64,000 bases of DNA from Rhodobacter sp. 24-YEA-8 (lineage in GTDB: Bacteria; Pseudomonadota; Alphaproteobacteria; Rhodobacterales; Rhodobacteraceae). The stretch lies in the NCBI RefSeq assembly GCF_900105075.1, contig NZ_FNSK01000001.1, positions 2,059,001 through 2,123,000 of the forward strand, in the 5' to 3' direction. The translations under genes were made by a program, and so were the position numbers. Below, one piece after another: positions 1-8,923 of the stretch (its first letter is position 1; each line of letters starts with the position of its first letter). The notes below the pieces were generated by a model, which did not search any database, was not told the DNA's origin, and saw only the letters and a program-made list of their open reading frames with translations.

Positions 1-1
1 C

Positions 2-958
2 CGCGATGAAAGCGGCTACCGCTTTCTCGATCTTCTCAGGCGCAAGCTGCATGAAGGGGTCAGGGTGCGGCTCTCGGTCGACTGGCTTGGCAGCCATTCC
101 CGCCCGCGCCGCGCGCTGCGCGAATTCGTCGCCGCCGGGGGCGAACTGCGCTATTTCTCGCCGCTCGACCATCTGACCGACACCGCCCATCTGAACCTGC
201 GCAATCACCGCAAGATGGTGATCGCCGATTGTGCCCTTGTCTGGTCGGGTGGGCGCAATGTCGGCGATGAATACCTCGCCTCGCCGCCCGGCAAATGGGT
301 GGATCTGAGCTTTACCGCCGAAGGCCCGGTGGTCGACAGTTTCAACGCGGTCTTCGCCTCGGATTGGGAAGTGGCGGGCGATCCCCTGTCTGATCCGGTG
401 CCGCCCGCCGTCGCACCTCGCGGCGAGGCGCTGTTGCAGCTGGTTCCCGCCGGGCCGGACGAGCCGCAGGATGTGCTGCATGACGGGCTGGTCGCCGCGA
501 TCTACCGGGCGCGCCGCCGGGTCTGGATCGCGACGCCCTATTTCGTGCCGACCGATGCGCTGGCCCAGGCGCTTGCGACAGCGGCGCGCAGCGGGGTCGA
601 TGTCCGGGTCTTTCTGCCGCGGAAATCAAACCAATGGACCACCGATCTGGCGCGCGGCCCCTATATCCGCGCCTTGCAACCGACCGGCGTCGGCTTTCAC
701 TTTTTCCGGCCCGGCATGATGCATGCGAAAGCCGGGCTGATCGACGATGGCTGCTGGATAGGATCGGCGAATTTCGACGTCCGCTCGATGCTGCTGAATT
801 TCGAACTGGCAGTGATGGCCTGGGATACGGCCACCGTCGCGGCCATCAGCCGCTGGTTCGACCGCCTGTTGCCCGATTGCGATGACAGCCTGCCCGCCCC
901 CGGTTTCCTCCGGCGCCTGACCGAAGGCGTCTTCCGTCTCGGAGCGCCTATATTGTGA
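2..958 (+). CDS. Phospholipase D-like / cardiolipin synthase family protein, 5' end outside window
   Basis: The open frame enters from the left edge, so the N-terminus is missing; 318 residues are visible. Two HKD motifs of the phospholipase D superfamily are present: HRKMVIAD near visible residue 69 and HAKAGLIDD near 241. Each is followed by the usual Gly/Ser-Asn segment (SGGRNVGDEY and GSANFDVRS). Two HKD motifs in one chain are typical of bacterial cardiolipin synthases and related phosphatidyltransferases, which work on phospholipids at the inner membrane. No membrane segment is visible in this part; one could lie in the missing N-terminus. The stop codon overlaps the GTG start of the next gene (GTGA), so the two are probably translationally coupled. 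The family is secure; whether the product is cardiolipin is inference. Confidence 0.85.
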   Translation, partial: RDESGYRFLDLLRRKLHEGVRVRLSVDWLGSHSRPRRALREFVAAGGELRYFSPLDHLTDTAHLNLRNHRKMVIADCALVWSGGRNVGDEYLASPPGKWVDLSFTAEGPVVDSFNAVFASDWEVAGDPLSDPVPPAVAPRGEALLQLVPAGPDEPQDVLHDGLVAAIYRARRRVWIATPYFVPTDALAQALATAARSGVDVRVFLPRKSNQWTTDLARGPYIRALQPTGVGFHFFRPGMMHAKAGLIDDGCWIGSANFDVRSMLLNFELAVMAWDTATVAAISRWFDRLLPDCDDSLPAPGFLRRLTEGVFRLGAPIL

Positions 959-1695
959 CCGACACCTCCCTGCGTATCGCCAGCTACAATATCCGCAAGG
1001 CGCTTGGCACCGACCGGCGGCGCGATCCGGCCCGGGTCCTGCGGGTGATTGCCGCGCTCGGGGCTGATGTCGTCGCGCTGCAGGAGGCTGATCTGCGCCT
1101 CGGCCAGCGCCGCCCGATCTTTGACGAGGCCGAAGTGTTTCGCCGCACCGGCCTGCTTCCGGTCCGTTTTGACCATGGCCGCGACAGCCTCGGCTGGCAC
1201 GGCAATGCGCTGCTGGTCTCTCCCGGGTTCAGGGTGATCTCGCAAAGCCATCACGACCTGCCGGGGCTGGAGCCGCGCGGCCTCGTCTCAGCTTTGCTCG
1301 AACGCGACGGCCGGCGCCTGCGGGTCACCGGTGTGCATCTGGGCCTCTTGCGCCATTCGCGGCGCCGGCAACTCTCGGCGCTGCTGGATATGCTGCCCGA
1401 AGAAGAAGACACCGCCATGCTGATCGCCGGCGATTTCAACGAACGCTCGCTGGAAGTGGGTCTCGGGCGGCTGTCGAAACGGTTCCGGATCCTCTCCGGT
1501 GGCCCGACCTATCATTCCCGCCACCCGGTCTTTGCGCTGGACCGTATCGCGATCTCGGAGGGGTTCACCATGGCCGAGGCCTCTGTCCATCGAAGCCCCG
1601 AGGCCAGCCGCGCGTCAGATCACTTGCCCCTGGTTGCAGATTTGCGCCTGTCGCATATGGCCGATGACGGCGCAGATATCTCTCAGCTGCTGTAA
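955..1695 (+). CDS. Endonuclease/exonuclease/phosphatase family protein
   Basis: This 246-residue protein has the order of motifs of the EEP (DNase I-like) fold: an N-terminal SYNIRKALG strand, LQEADLR with the metal-binding Glu, GDFNERS in the middle, and C-terminal SDHLPLVADL with the catalytic Asp-His. Members cleave phosphodiester or phosphate-ester bonds in DNA, lipids or inositol phosphates. There is no signal peptide, so it is probably cytoplasmic. The GTG start at 955 lies inside the stop of the phospholipase D-like gene, and this pairing suggests a shared phospholipid-linked role (inference). The 3' end overlaps the convergent sulfotransferase gene by 13 bases. Confidence 0.85.
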   Translation: MTDTSLRIASYNIRKALGTDRRRDPARVLRVIAALGADVVALQEADLRLGQRRPIFDEAEVFRRTGLLPVRFDHGRDSLGWHGNALLVSPGFRVISQSHHDLPGLEPRGLVSALLERDGRRLRVTGVHLGLLRHSRRRQLSALLDMLPEEEDTAMLIAGDFNERSLEVGLGRLSKRFRILSGGPTYHSRHPVFALDRIAISEGFTMAEASVHRSPEASRASDHLPLVADLRLSHMADDGADISQLL

Positions 1696-2474
1696 CCGAA
1701 GCACTTCTGATAGGCGACACTCGCCTCTCCCGCAGCGATATCATTGATGATGTCGGCAGCATCAGGCGGCAGGACGCGGGCCTCGCCCTCCAGCCTGCGC
1801 TTGACTTCATAGCCGCGACCAAAGCTCTCGAAGCCCGCGAAAGGGTCACCGTCAAGCGGCCAGTCCAGCCAGTCACCAAGACTGCGTTGTGCGGCCGGAT
1901 CCAGCATCAGCTCTTCGAACCGACACACCCTGAGCCGGTCACCATGCGTTCCGGCAAGCGATACCAGCGCGCGCGTCGCCGTCTGCAAATAGGCTTCGAT
2001 CCAGGCGCGCCCATGGGTGGCTTCGGTATTCTGCCGGCTCTGTTTTTCAAGCAGGCTGCGGATGACATCTCGTATATCGCGCACGAGGACGATGATCTTC
2101 TCGGGCCGGATGGTTACAATGGTTGGCTCATGAAAATCGCCGCGCACCTCTTTCACGCCCCAGGCGTCGAGACCTGCCAGATGCGGCGCCAGAAAATCGG
2201 TATAGCGTCTCACAAACCCTTCATGGTTGCGCTGAGCGGGCGGTAAAAACCAGTCGGTGTCCCGGTCCTCCCACGCGAATTCTTTCCATCTCGCCCGGAT
2301 GGTCTTCGACATTACCCCATGGATGAACCAGGGCTCACTCAGCAGCCAACGCTTCGGCGGGGTTGTCAGCATATTGGACAGAGCTGTGCTCCCCGAGCGC
2401 CCCATCGCAGCGATATAGAGCTTTGCGCTGAAAAGCGGAGGATCTTCACCGCTCAGAAATCCGGTCTCTGCCAT
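1683..2474 (-). CDS. Sulfotransferase family protein
   Basis: The 263-residue product shows the PAPS-dependent sulfotransferase pattern. The 5'-phosphosulfate loop is near residues 24-31 (GRSGSTAL), and the 3'-phosphate binding segment VLVRDIRDVIRSL lies near residues 130-142. Such enzymes move sulfate from PAPS to a hydroxyl or amine of a glycan, lipid or protein; the acceptor cannot be told from sequence. The ATG has an AAGG ribosome site about 7 bases upstream. It stands alone on the minus strand and its last codons overlap the convergent EEP gene. No PAPS synthesis genes are in the window. Confidence 0.8.
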   Translation of the reverse strand: MAETGFLSGEDPPLFSAKLYIAAMGRSGSTALSNMLTTPPKRWLLSEPWFIHGVMSKTIRARWKEFAWEDRDTDWFLPPAQRNHEGFVRRYTDFLAPHLAGLDAWGVKEVRGDFHEPTIVTIRPEKIIVLVRDIRDVIRSLLEKQSRQNTEATHGRAWIEAYLQTATRALVSLAGTHGDRLRVCRFEELMLDPAAQRSLGDWLDWPLDGDPFAGFESFGRGYEVKRRLEGEARVLPPDAADIINDIAAGEASVAYQKCFGYSS

Positions 2475-2553
2475 CGGTAACCTTGCGCCCCTCTTTCGCC
2501 CGGCTGTGTCAACGATATGGCCAAGCCCGTGATCAGCCCTGAAAGCCTCTGCC

Positions 2554-3540
2554 TTACATCATCCCCGGGACAACCTGATCCGGCGGGCGGTGGCCATCAG
2601 CGAAGGTCTTGATATTGATCAGAACCTTCTCGCCCATCTCGATCCGCCCCTCGATGGTCGCCGATCCCATATGCGGCAACAGAACCACATTCGGCTCTTC
2701 GCGCAGGCGCGGGTTGATCTCATTGCCGCGCTCATAGACGTCAAGGCCCGCGCCCGCGATCTCGCCCGCGCGCAGCGCGCGTGTCAGCGCATTCTCGTCG
2801 ATCACCTCGCCACGCGAGGCATTCACCACCACCGCTGTGGGCTTCATCAGCTTGAGGCGCCGCGCATTCAGGAGGTGAAAGGTCGAGGGCGTATGCGGGC
2901 AGTTGATCGAGACAATATCCATCCGGGCGAGCATCTGGTCGAGGCTTTCCCACCAGGTCGCCTCCAGCTCGGCCTCGACCTCGGGGCGCACGCGGCGGCG
3001 GTTGTGGTAATGGACCTGGCAGCCAAAGGCGCGGGCACGCCGCGCCACCGCCTGGCCGATCCGCCCCATGCCCAAAATCCCCAGCCGTTTGCCTGCAAGC
3101 CGCGAGCCGAGAAAGGCCATGGGCGTCCAGCCTTCCCATTTGCCACTGGCCATCGAGGCGATGCCTTCCGGGATGCGCCGCGTCACCGCCATGATCAGCG
3201 CCATGACCATATCGGCAGTGTCCTCGGTCACCACACCAGGCGTGTTCGACACCAGGATCCCGCGCGAGCGCGCCGTGGCCACGTCAATATGGTCAACCCC
3301 TGCGCCATAATTCGCGATCAGTTTCAGCCGGTCCCCGGCCTGGCCGATCAGCCCTGCATCTATCTGGTCGGTAATCGTCGGCACCAGAACATCGCAGCTT
3401 TGCAGTGCCGCCAGCAGCTCATCGCGGGTCATTTTCACATCCGGATCACGCAGCCGGACGTCGAACAACTCCTTCATCCGGGTCTCGACCGGCTCGGGCA
3501 AGCGTCGCGTCACAACAACAGTCAGGCGTGGCGATGGCAT
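2554..3540 (-). CDS. D-2-hydroxyacid dehydrogenase (glyoxylate/hydroxypyruvate reductase type)
   Basis: The 328-residue protein belongs to the NAD(P)-dependent D-isomer 2-hydroxyacid dehydrogenases. It has the dinucleotide motif GMGRIG at 157-162 and the catalytic set Arg243 (NASRGEV), Glu274 (NEINPRL) and His290 (LPHMGSAT). The Y-G-A-G-V-D segment at 78-83 fits the substrate loop. It probably reduces glyoxylate or hydroxypyruvate, or oxidises D-glycerate. The frame stays open another 137 codons upstream, but that part overlaps the divergent SH3 gene and lacks family similarity. The start at MPSPRLTVVV gives the usual family length. Its true substrate is inferred. Confidence 0.88.
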   Translation of the reverse strand: MPSPRLTVVVTRRLPEPVETRMKELFDVRLRDPDVKMTRDELLAALQSCDVLVPTITDQIDAGLIGQAGDRLKLIANYGAGVDHIDVATARSRGILVSNTPGVVTEDTADMVMALIMAVTRRIPEGIASMASGKWEGWTPMAFLGSRLAGKRLGILGMGRIGQAVARRARAFGCQVHYHNRRRVRPEVEAELEATWWESLDQMLARMDIVSINCPHTPSTFHLLNARRLKLMKPTAVVVNASRGEVIDENALTRALRAGEIAGAGLDVYERGNEINPRLREEPNVVLLPHMGSATIEGRIEMGEKVLINIKTFADGHRPPDQVVPGMM

Positions 3541-3670
3541 GGCGTCTCCCTCAACTCTTCCATCAGGCGCGTCTTGGGTGCACAGTGGGGTCAAGCGGGG
3601 CGGACCACAAGCCCCCGTCTCTGAGGTCATAAAAAATGCGGGGCACAGCCCGCAAGAGCAGGCAACGGAT

Positions 3671-4360
3671 ATGAGCATCGCATCTTTCAGGAACGGCCAG
3701 AAGCCGGAGCAGATGACCCGCCAGACCAGACGCCCGATGCTGGCGGCGGCCCTGTTCTGTGCGACCCTCTTCTCTGCGACCCTCGTCCTGACCGGCGCGC
3801 CGAAAACCGCGAAGGCCGATGAAGCCACCGAAACCGCGATCGAAACCGCGGTGGCCGCCACCTCGTCCGGCGCGACGTCGGGCACCTCCGGCACTGCCCC
3901 GACCACGCGCACGGTCAAGGAATGCAAGCCCGGTATCGGCTGTGTCACCAATCTGCCCTTGCCGCGCTATGTCTCGCTCAAGGGCGATCAGGGCAATGCG
4001 CGGCGCGGCCCCGGGCTCACGCATCGCATCGACTGGGTGTTCACCCGGCCCGGAATGCCGCTGCGAGTCACCGCTGAATATGAAAACTGGCGCCGCGTTG
4101 AAGACCAGGACGGCGCCGGGGGCTGGGTGCATTATGCGCTGCTTTCGGGGGTGCGCTCGGTGCTGATCACCACCGATATGGCCGAGTTCCGCGACGCGCC
4201 GCGCGCGGATGCACGGGTCAGCGCCCAGGCCGAAATGGGTGTGGTCGCGCGTATCCTGCAATGCAATACCGACTGGTGCCGGATCTCATCCGGCGGCGAG
4301 CGCGGCTGGGTGCCGAAAACCGCGATCTGGGGCGTCGACCCGGACGAGACCGTCGAATAA
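3671..4360 (+). CDS. Exported bacterial SH3-domain protein
   Basis: The product (229 residues from this start) has a basic N-terminus, a hydrophobic stretch (LAAALFCATLFSATLVLTG) and a likely cleavage after AKA, so it is probably periplasmic. After a Thr/Ser/Ala-rich linker come two SH3-like repeats, about residues 100-155 and 160-222, with the conserved elements N-x-R-x-GPG, W-x-x-V and GW(V)xxxxL/I. Bacterial SH3 domains often bind cell-wall peptides. The start at 3671 has AGG 8 bases upstream. A second ATG at 3713 would give a neater signal peptide but has a poor ribosome-site spacing. It is transcribed divergently from the dehydrogenase; its partner is unknown. Confidence 0.75.
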   Translation: MSIASFRNGQKPEQMTRQTRRPMLAAALFCATLFSATLVLTGAPKTAKADEATETAIETAVAATSSGATSGTSGTAPTTRTVKECKPGIGCVTNLPLPRYVSLKGDQGNARRGPGLTHRIDWVFTRPGMPLRVTAEYENWRRVEDQDGAGGWVHYALLSGVRSVLITTDMAEFRDAPRADARVSAQAEMGVVARILQCNTDWCRISSGGERGWVPKTAIWGVDPDETVE

Positions 4361-4400
4361 TATCACCACCAACCAGCACCAGCCCCCTCTGGCCGGCCTG

Positions 4401-4421
4401 CGCCTCGGGCGGGCGTATTTT
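4401..4421. repeat. Diverged half-copy of the dispersed CCGGCGGG-TATTT repeat
   Basis: CGCCTCGGGCGGGCGTATTTT resembles the right end of the dispersed element seen at 43730-43842 and 50361-50468, read in reverse (GCCTCCGGCGGGGATATTTA). It lies in the 167-base gap before the CDF transporter. The match is partial, so this is a tentative assignment. Confidence 0.35.
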
Positions 4422-4527
4422 CGTCACGGGGAAATTGCAGTCCGCCCGATAACATATTCCGGGCGAGGCATTCGCCAGGATGGCGGGGGCAGCGCCCCCC
4501 TTTCGATGCCCGCTACAGGAGCCTGTC

Positions 4528-5430
4528 ATGCCTGAGAAAGATCCCCGCACCAGGCTGAGCCTTTCCGCCGGCATCGCCTCGGTCATGGTCGCGTCGGTGC
4601 TGGTCGGGCTGAAGCTCTGGGCGGTGGTGGCGACTGGCGCGCTGTCGGTTGCCGCCTCGCTGGCCGACAGCGCGGTGGATCTGGTGATGTCGCTCGCGGC
4701 CGCCAGCGCGATCCTTTACGCGGCGCGTCCGGCGGATGAAGACCACGCTTTCGGGCACAGTTCAGCCGAAGATCTGACCGCGCTGGCCCAGGCGCTTCTG
4801 GTCACCGGATCGGCCGGTTACATCGCCTGGTCTGCGCTGGACCGGCTGATCAATGGCGGCGTGGCCAGTCTTGGTGCCGAGGGAACCGGCACCCTGGTGA
4901 TGGTCATCTCGATCCTGCTGACACTGGCGCTGGTCTGGTGGCAGGGGCGCGTGGCGCGGCTGACCGGCAACCGCGTGGTGGCTGCTGACCGGCTGCATTA
5001 CCTTGGCGATCTGATGCCCGCGGTCGGTGCGGTGATCGCCTTGCAGGCCTCGCAGCATCTGGGCATCACCGGGCTGGATTCCTGGGTCGCACTGCTGGCC
5101 GCCGGGGTCATGCTGATCGGCGGGGTGCGCATCGGCAAATCGGCCTGGGATGCGCTGATGGACCGCCGGGCCGATCCCGAGATCATCCGGGGCATCGCCG
5201 AACTTGCCGGGAGCTGGCCCGGCATACGCGGCTTTCACGACCTCAAGACCCGCACCAGCGGCAGCCGGGTCTTCGTCAACCTTCATATCGAGCTCGACGG
5301 CGATCAGAGCCTGCGCGAGGCCCATGACATCGGCGCCGCACTGCGCCGCGAAATCCTGCGGCGCTGGCCCGGTTCAGATGTGATCATCCACAAGGATGTT
5401 GCAGCGACGGATGGGCAGCCCGGCACCTGA
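4528..5430 (+). CDS. Cation diffusion facilitator (CDF) metal efflux transporter, FieF-like
   Basis: This 300-residue inner-membrane protein follows the CDF plan: about six transmembrane segments, then a cytoplasmic domain of some 85 residues. Metal-site signatures are ADSAVD in TM2, the FGHSSAED motif (G-H-x-x-x-E) before TM3, and HYLGD in TM5. They match FieF/YiiP-type zinc/iron/cadmium-proton antiporters. The ATG at 4528 has AGGAG six bases upstream; the upstream ATG at 4480 has no such site. No metal regulator is adjacent, so the transported ion is inferred from family only. Confidence 0.88.
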   Translation: MPEKDPRTRLSLSAGIASVMVASVLVGLKLWAVVATGALSVAASLADSAVDLVMSLAAASAILYAARPADEDHAFGHSSAEDLTALAQALLVTGSAGYIAWSALDRLINGGVASLGAEGTGTLVMVISILLTLALVWWQGRVARLTGNRVVAADRLHYLGDLMPAVGAVIALQASQHLGITGLDSWVALLAAGVMLIGGVRIGKSAWDALMDRRADPEIIRGIAELAGSWPGIRGFHDLKTRTSGSRVFVNLHIELDGDQSLREAHDIGAALRREILRRWPGSDVIIHKDVAATDGQPGT

Positions 5431-5546
5431 GCCCTTCGCGCTGTACCTTCTCGGCCAGCGGAGGGCCGGGTTGCGATCACGGCAATCCCGAAGCCGGGCA
5501 AGCAACGATCTTGCCGCGCCCCGCTGGCTGTGTAGAATAGGCAATT

Positions 5547-5572
5547 ATTCGTTCGTACAATTCCCGACGAAT
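5547..5572. promoter_or_regulatory. Candidate TetR operator: dyad ATTCGT-N14-ACGAAT
   Basis: An inverted repeat ATTCGT (5547-5552) and ACGAAT (5567-5572) lies 34 bases before the TetR start codon, inside an AT-rich stretch of otherwise GC-rich DNA. TetR-family regulators commonly bind such dyads in front of their own gene. The arms are short, so this is only a candidate site. Confidence 0.35.
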
Positions 5573-5605
5573 CCCGTTCCCCGCTGCCGTCACAGAAAGG
5601 CGCCG

Positions 5606-7507
5606 ATGACCAGTTCCGACAGTGCGGAAAAAAGAGCTGCCCCGCCTGGTGACATCCGCCAGTCCGGCTCCGAACGCCGCCCCTATATTCGTGACACTGA
5701 AGAGAACCGCCGCGAAGCGCTTGTGGCAGCGACGCAGTCACTGGTGGCCGAGGGCGGGCGCCCGGCGGCAACGGTCAGGGCGATTGCGGCGCGGGCGGGG
5801 GTCACTCCGGGGTTGATCCGTCATTACTTCGGATCGAAAGAAGATCTGCTGCGCGCAGCCTATGTCGCGCTGATGGATGGCATGACCAACAAAGGCGAAG
5901 AGGCGCTTGCCGCCGCGGGTGCCGTGCCGGCCGAACGGCTGGCAGCCTTTATTGCTGCCACCTTACGCCCGCCGGTGCTCGATCCGAAGGCGGTCGGGCT
6001 CTGGGCGGGCTATCTGCATCAGGTTCAGTCCGATCCGGGGCTTCTGGCGCAGCACGAAAGTTCATATCTGCAATTCCGGAACCGCCTCCAACAGCTGATT
6101 GCCGATCTTGGCCGCCCGGTCGCGGATGGCCAGCTGCGCCAGGAGGCCATCGCCTGCAATGCGGTGCTTGACGGGCTCTGGCTCGAAGGTTCGGTTTTGC
6201 CTGGTCACTTCGCTGAAAACGAGGTGATCCGGATCGGTTTGCGCTCGGTCGGCGCAATTCTGGGCGTCACGCTCACAGACTTTACCCCCCGCCGGCAGGC
6301 AGCTCAGACCAGGAGAGAAATGATGCGTTATTCCGCGGTGTATGAACGGCTGTCCGGCCTGGGTTCGGCGAAATGGGCGGTGCATCGCCTCGCGCGCGAG
6401 ATGGCGGAGGAAGGGATCCCGGTCATCGAGCTTACCATCGGCGAGCCGGATTCCCCCACGCCCCCCGAACTGATCGAGGCCGCGAAATCCGCGATGCGCC
6501 CCGGGCGCCTGGGCTATTCCGATGGCAGGGGCGAGCCCGGCCTGCGCGCGGCACTGGCGAAACGTTACTCGGAACGGCGCGGCCGCGCGATCGATCCCGA
6601 TCAGGTGATATGCCTGCCAGGAACTCAGACCTGTCTCTATGGCATCCTTCGCACCCTTGTCGAAAACGGCGATGAGGTGCTGATCGGCGATCCGATGTAT
6701 GCGACCTATGAAGGGCTGATCCGCCAGACCGGCGCCAGCCCGGTGCCGGTGGCACTGCGCCCCGAACATGGCTTCCGGATGCGGGCGGCGGATCTGGCGG
6801 CCAAGATCACGCCCGCGACGCGGGTGATCTTCCTCAACACGCCCCATAATCCGACCGGTGCCGTGCTGACCCGCGAGGATATCGCGGAAATCGGTGCGCT
6901 TGCGGTGAAACATGATCTCTGGATCGTCTCGGATGAGGTCTATGAGGATCTGATTTTCCCGGGCGTCACCTTCACCTCGCCGCTTGACCTGCCCGAACTG
7001 GCAGAGCGTACCATCTGTGCCGCATCGATCTCGAAATCGCATGCTGCCCCCGGCTTCCGGTCGGGCTGGGTGATCGGGCCGCAGGAATTCGCCGCCAAAC
7101 TGCTGCCGCTTTCCGAAATCATGCTTTTCGGCAACCAGCCCTTCCTGGCTGACATGACCGAACTTGCGGTTTCGCATCCGTCGCCGATTGCGGCCGGTAT
7201 GGTCGAACGCTTCTCGCGCCGGGCGGATCTGGTGGCGACGGCACTGGATGGCAAGGCCGGGCTGAAGGTTCACCGCCCCGAAGCCGGCATGTTCGCCCTT
7301 GTGGATATTCGCGCCACCCGCCTTTCGGGCCAGGAATTCGCGCTCGGGCTCCTGCGCGAGCGCCATGTCGCGGTCATGCCCGGCGAGAGCTTTGGCGAAG
7401 GGCTGGCGGGCTGGCTGCGACTTTCGCTCACCCAGCCCGATGAGGCCATCGCCGAGGCCTGCACGCAGATCCTCGCCCATGCTCAGGCGCAGATGGCCGC
7501 AGCCTGA
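5606..7507 (+). CDS. TetR-family regulator fused in frame to a class I/II PLP aminotransferase (or two genes joined by a frameshift)
   Basis: One uninterrupted frame of 633 residues holds two complete proteins. Residues about 30-235 form a TetR regulator of the BetI type, with the helix-turn-helix VRAIAARAGVTPGLIRHYFG. Residues 239-633 form a full-length fold-type I aminotransferase, with NTPHNPTGAVLT, SDEVYEDL, the PLP-binding Lys477 in SISKSHA, and a C-terminal WLRLSL. The second part has its own signals: AGGAGAG at 6311-6317 and ATG at 6320. There is a C6 run at 6285-6290. With one C fewer, the TetR frame would end at TGA 6321-6323, giving an ATGA overlap with that ATG. Either a fusion, a frameshifted pair, or a sequencing error is possible. 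Confidence 0.8.
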   Translation: MTSSDSAEKRAAPPGDIRQSGSERRPYIRDTEENRREALVAATQSLVAEGGRPAATVRAIAARAGVTPGLIRHYFGSKEDLLRAAYVALMDGMTNKGEEALAAAGAVPAERLAAFIAATLRPPVLDPKAVGLWAGYLHQVQSDPGLLAQHESSYLQFRNRLQQLIADLGRPVADGQLRQEAIACNAVLDGLWLEGSVLPGHFAENEVIRIGLRSVGAILGVTLTDFTPRRQAAQTRREMMRYSAVYERLSGLGSAKWAVHRLAREMAEEGIPVIELTIGEPDSPTPPELIEAAKSAMRPGRLGYSDGRGEPGLRAALAKRYSERRGRAIDPDQVICLPGTQTCLYGILRTLVENGDEVLIGDPMYATYEGLIRQTGASPVPVALRPEHGFRMRAADLAAKITPATRVIFLNTPHNPTGAVLTREDIAEIGALAVKHDLWIVSDEVYEDLIFPGVTFTSPLDLPELAERTICAASISKSHAAPGFRSGWVIGPQEFAAKLLPLSEIMLFGNQPFLADMTELAVSHPSPIAAGMVERFSRRADLVATALDGKAGLKVHRPEAGMFALVDIRATRLSGQEFALGLLRERHVAVMPGESFGEGLAGWLRLSLTQPDEAIAEACTQILAHAQAQMAAA

Positions 7508-7539
7508 AGCAGCTGCCCGAACCAGCCATCTGAAGATCC

Positions 7540-8685
7540 TCAGCTGCGCGCCGCCCTTCGCATCAGCGGCGCCAGCACCAGGATGAACATCAGCATCACG
7601 GCGGCAAAGATAAAGGCCGCGCGCAGGCTGAACGTGCCCGCGATGATGCCAAGCGTCGGCGGCCCGACGAAATAGCCGAAATAGCCGTAAAGCGTGGCCC
7701 GCGCCACGGCCCGCGCCCGGGTGCCTTCCGCCGAATGCCGCCCGACCAGCGAAAAGGCGGTCGGCGCGATCACCGAAGATCCTACCCCCATGATGATAAA
7801 CCCGGCATAGGCTGCATTGGGCGTCCCTGCCTGCGACGCGATCAATGCGCCGCAGGCGGCAATCAGCGCGCCGCCCATCAACAGGCGGAACGGGTCCAGC
7901 CGCGCGACGAGCCCCTGCCCCATCAGCCGCGCGACCCCCATAGTCAGCGCCAGCACCGCCGGGCCAAGCGCGCCCTCCTCCGGGCTGCCGCCGAGCGTCT
8001 TTTCGATATGCAAAGCCGACCAGCCTTCGGCGGCGTTCTCGGTGAGAAACGCGATCAGCACCATGCCGCCGCCAATCAGCGGCACAAGGCCCAGACCCGG
8101 CCCGCCGGCCTCGGGCCGCTTCAGCCCGTGAATGGCGCCATCGCGCTCAAAGGTCAGAACCGCAAAGACCAGCGCCAGCAAGGCCATGGTCCCCAGAACC
8201 AGATCCGGCGTCCACCCAAGCCCGCGCAATTGCCCGGTGCAGATCGCCCCGCCGCCATAGCCAAAGGAATAGGCGGCATGGGCAAGGTTCATCAGGTGAA
8301 CCTTGCGCGTGGTCTCAAGCTCCGCCGTGCGGGCATTCATCAGAACATCGGTCAGCCCGGTGCCAAAGCCACAAACCATCATCGCAAGCGGAAACATCCA
8401 GGGCACAACCACCGTCCCCGGCAATGTGAAAGCCAGTGCCATCGCCCCCGCTGACAGCGGCAGCGCCACTTTGCCAAGACGGTGGCCGATCAGCGGCGCG
8501 AGCAGCATCGCCGTCACCGCCGCCAGCGGCGTGAACAGCAAAAGCCCGCCCAGTCGTGCCTCATCGACGCCAAGCTGCGCCTTGAGATCCGGCATCACCG
8601 CCGCAAACGACCCCCAAAGGATCCCCATCGCCGCAAAAGCAAAAACCACTGCCCGCGCGGTGATTACGGTTTTCAGAAAAGACAT
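7540..8685 (-). CDS. MFS transporter
   Basis: The 381-residue protein is almost entirely hydrophobic, with about 12 predicted membrane helices and short loops, as in compact major facilitator superfamily permeases. The N-terminal half carries an MFS-like loop (LIGHRLGKVALP). The second half includes GVARLMGQGLVARLDPFR, and the chain ends in MRRAARS. The start at MSFLKTV has GGAGG six bases upstream; the frame stays open for 97 more codons but lacks any such signal. It converges on the TetR-aminotransferase gene with a 32-base gap. The substrate cannot be told. Confidence 0.82.
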   Translation of the reverse strand: MSFLKTVITARAVVFAFAAMGILWGSFAAVMPDLKAQLGVDEARLGGLLLFTPLAAVTAMLLAPLIGHRLGKVALPLSAGAMALAFTLPGTVVVPWMFPLAMMVCGFGTGLTDVLMNARTAELETTRKVHLMNLAHAAYSFGYGGGAICTGQLRGLGWTPDLVLGTMALLALVFAVLTFERDGAIHGLKRPEAGGPGLGLVPLIGGGMVLIAFLTENAAEGWSALHIEKTLGGSPEEGALGPAVLALTMGVARLMGQGLVARLDPFRLLMGGALIAACGALIASQAGTPNAAYAGFIIMGVGSSVIAPTAFSLVGRHSAEGTRARAVARATLYGYFGYFVGPPTLGIIAGTFSLRAAFIFAAVMLMFILVLAPLMRRAARS

Positions 8686-8785
8686 AGGGGGCCTCCGATC
8701 CCAGCCCTTCTGCCAGGTGCTGTCGCCCCCGTCCATCCTGTAAGCGACACGACCGCCGCAGGATTTCGCCATCCTTTCCCCTTGA

Positions 8786-8808
8786 CTGAAATACTCCCGC
8801 CGGAGGCA
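8786..8808. repeat. Diverged half-copy of the dispersed TATCCCCGCCGGAGGC repeat
   Basis: The segment around GAAATACTCCCGCCGGAGGC matches the right end of the elements at 43842 and 50468 (AAATATCCCCGCCGGAGGC) with two or three differences. It lies between the divergent MFS gene and rplY. Confidence 0.45.
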
Positions 8809-8923
8809 ATCAGCCCCCGTCGCCGCGCCGGTTTTCCCTTTTCTTCCCCGCGATTCCCCGCTATAGGCCCCCATCCGCCACGCACCCTTGGAGGGTGGCG
8901 GTTTTATCAAATGGAGAATACCA

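Noticed and set aside
3541-3951. N-terminal extension of the 2-hydroxyacid dehydrogenase by 137 residues
   Set aside because: It overlaps the divergent SH3 gene, is unlike the family, and the start at 3540 gives the normal length.
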